Shown here piece after piece: positions 63,023-64,000 of a DNA stretch of 64,000 bases. The notes under the pieces were generated by a model that saw only the letters and a list, made by a program, of their open reading frames with translations, had not been told where the DNA came from and ran no database searches. Each line of letters opens with the position of its first letter. Positions within the stretch are counted from its first letter, which is position 1. The stretch lies in NCBI GenBank assembly GCA_023376005.1, contig CM042157.1:62742618-62806617 (forward strand). The letters are read 5' to 3'. This DNA comes from Doryteuthis pealeii. Its lineage: Eukaryota; Mollusca; Cephalopoda; Myopsida; Loliginidae. A program made the translations under genes and the position numbers.

Positions 63023-64000
63023 AGGAAAATAAAATTAGTAACAAGAGTCACGGACGTAGCCATGGGAATCTCTAAATCTAATCTTTTAATATAACAATTA
63101 AGTCGTGCTAAAAACCAGCATAAACCGATGAAAATGCCGCTGGTCAATTGACATGTACATGGGGTTTTTTTTCAAGCGTCGCGCACTACATGCCAAGAGA
63201 GATTTACAATGAAACATATACTGTTAAAGTGTGTAGACTTTTATCTAGTGCGAACAAAATACTACCAAGCAAGCAATTTGAAAGAAATTTTCACAAAAAT
63301 AAAACCATCCAGTATTTTACATTTCCTAAAAGAAGTGGGGTTGTACTAATAAAAATAAATATGACTAATTGAACAATAGATCAAATGTATATAAATGAGT
63401 CCAACCGAATTAAACACCAAAAATTGAAGCGGGCTATTAGAAAGAGTAATTTTCAGCCCAGCAACATTCAAAGTGGAGAAGTACTAACATATAGCTTATG
63501 TGGAAGAGTATGTCTCTCCAGGGCTGGTCTGGTGAGTCATCTGAGAAAACAAGGATAGAGTGTCAAATGCTACTGGCACCCAACTATGAGGGGGAAAAGG
63601 TGGAAACGGTCTTACTCGAACACGAGTTGACGGTCAACTATACATTTGTTTTCTACCAAACTATCGCTACGAATCCAAAACTTTGTCGGCATTAAATAAC
63701 CCACCGAAGTTGATATGCCGTAAAACAAAATAAACAAATTTTCGTTACTTGTGACAAGGTTACTCGCAGGGCATTGGGATTGGAATGTATGTGGCTTCAA
63801 GATGCCAGCAGCAAAATGGTCGATTGAAATTCTTTAAATCTCTCCAGTAAAGCGAAAGAGGGCGAAAAATTTATAAATTTATTTAGGGTCACCTTAGCGA
63901 CCAAACAAAACAATGATAACCTAAGACAAATGATGACCCGTTTTAAGACCCTTGATAATGGCCGTCTGCACCTCTGCAGAAGGGTAAGACTCCCCCAAAT
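63023..64000. other. Unassigned window end
   Basis: Holds frames of 74 codons (63148-63372) and 65 codons (63498-63695), neither with recognisable text. CGGCAT...ATGCCG motif at 63686-63722. The last 45 bases match the family C end in reverse (CCGTCTGCACCTCTGCAGAAGG). Confidence 0.45.

Noticed and set aside
63148..63695. Two plus-strand frames of 74 and 65 codons
   Set aside because: No recognisable protein text, no splice context, and repeat fragments adjoin them.

Overview
This window is animal nuclear DNA: AT-rich, intron-containing, sparse in genes and packed with microsatellites, minisatellites, tRNA- and 5S-derived SINEs, LINE 3' ends, Helitron-like elements and short inverted-repeat elements. 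The histone H2A relic and the style of the repeats suggest a protostome, most likely a mollusc and plausibly a cephalopod such as an octopus. That assignment is inference; nothing in the window fixes the species.

One protein-coding gene can be reconstructed with confidence. It is the actin maturation protease ACTMAP (C19orf54/UPF0692 family), on the minus strand from 16629 down to 605, in six coding exons whose splice phases all match (903 nt, 300 codons). It has a proline-rich N-terminus, the catalytic Cys in QCG and the GHKAHW histidine motif. Intron 4 has the full signature of a minor-spliceosome (U12-type) intron. The introns carry a hAT-type MITE, SINEs, a LINE end, Helitron-like copies, minisatellites and hammerhead ribozyme motifs.

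From 16.7 to 40 kb the sequence is almost all repeats: an 83-bp satellite beside ACTMAP exon 1, AT/TGCAATTG minisatellites, a 1.2-kb pyrimidine minisatellite, 327-bp and 204-bp tandem repeats, two long one-strand purine tracts, a MITE whose subterminal regions have expanded into 31-bp and 51-bp arrays, LINE fragments, and a MITE containing telomere-like TTAGGG repeats. A histone H2A pseudogene lies at 40.8-41.1 kb. From 41 to 64 kb there are two well-preserved 641-651 bp Helitron-like copies, four palindromic elements bordered by simple repeats (three carrying hammerhead motifs), more SINEs, several MITEs and tandemly arranged Helitron-like units.

The most notable signal is a dispersed set of about ten hammerhead ribozyme motifs. 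Several keep the CUGANGA...GAAA core, and their stem I sequences differ between loci while staying complementary. One lies in sense orientation in ACTMAP intron 2; two sit as a mirror pair in the arms of a 389-bp palindrome. Such motifs are known from Penelope-like retroelements, but no Penelope reverse transcriptase is visible here.
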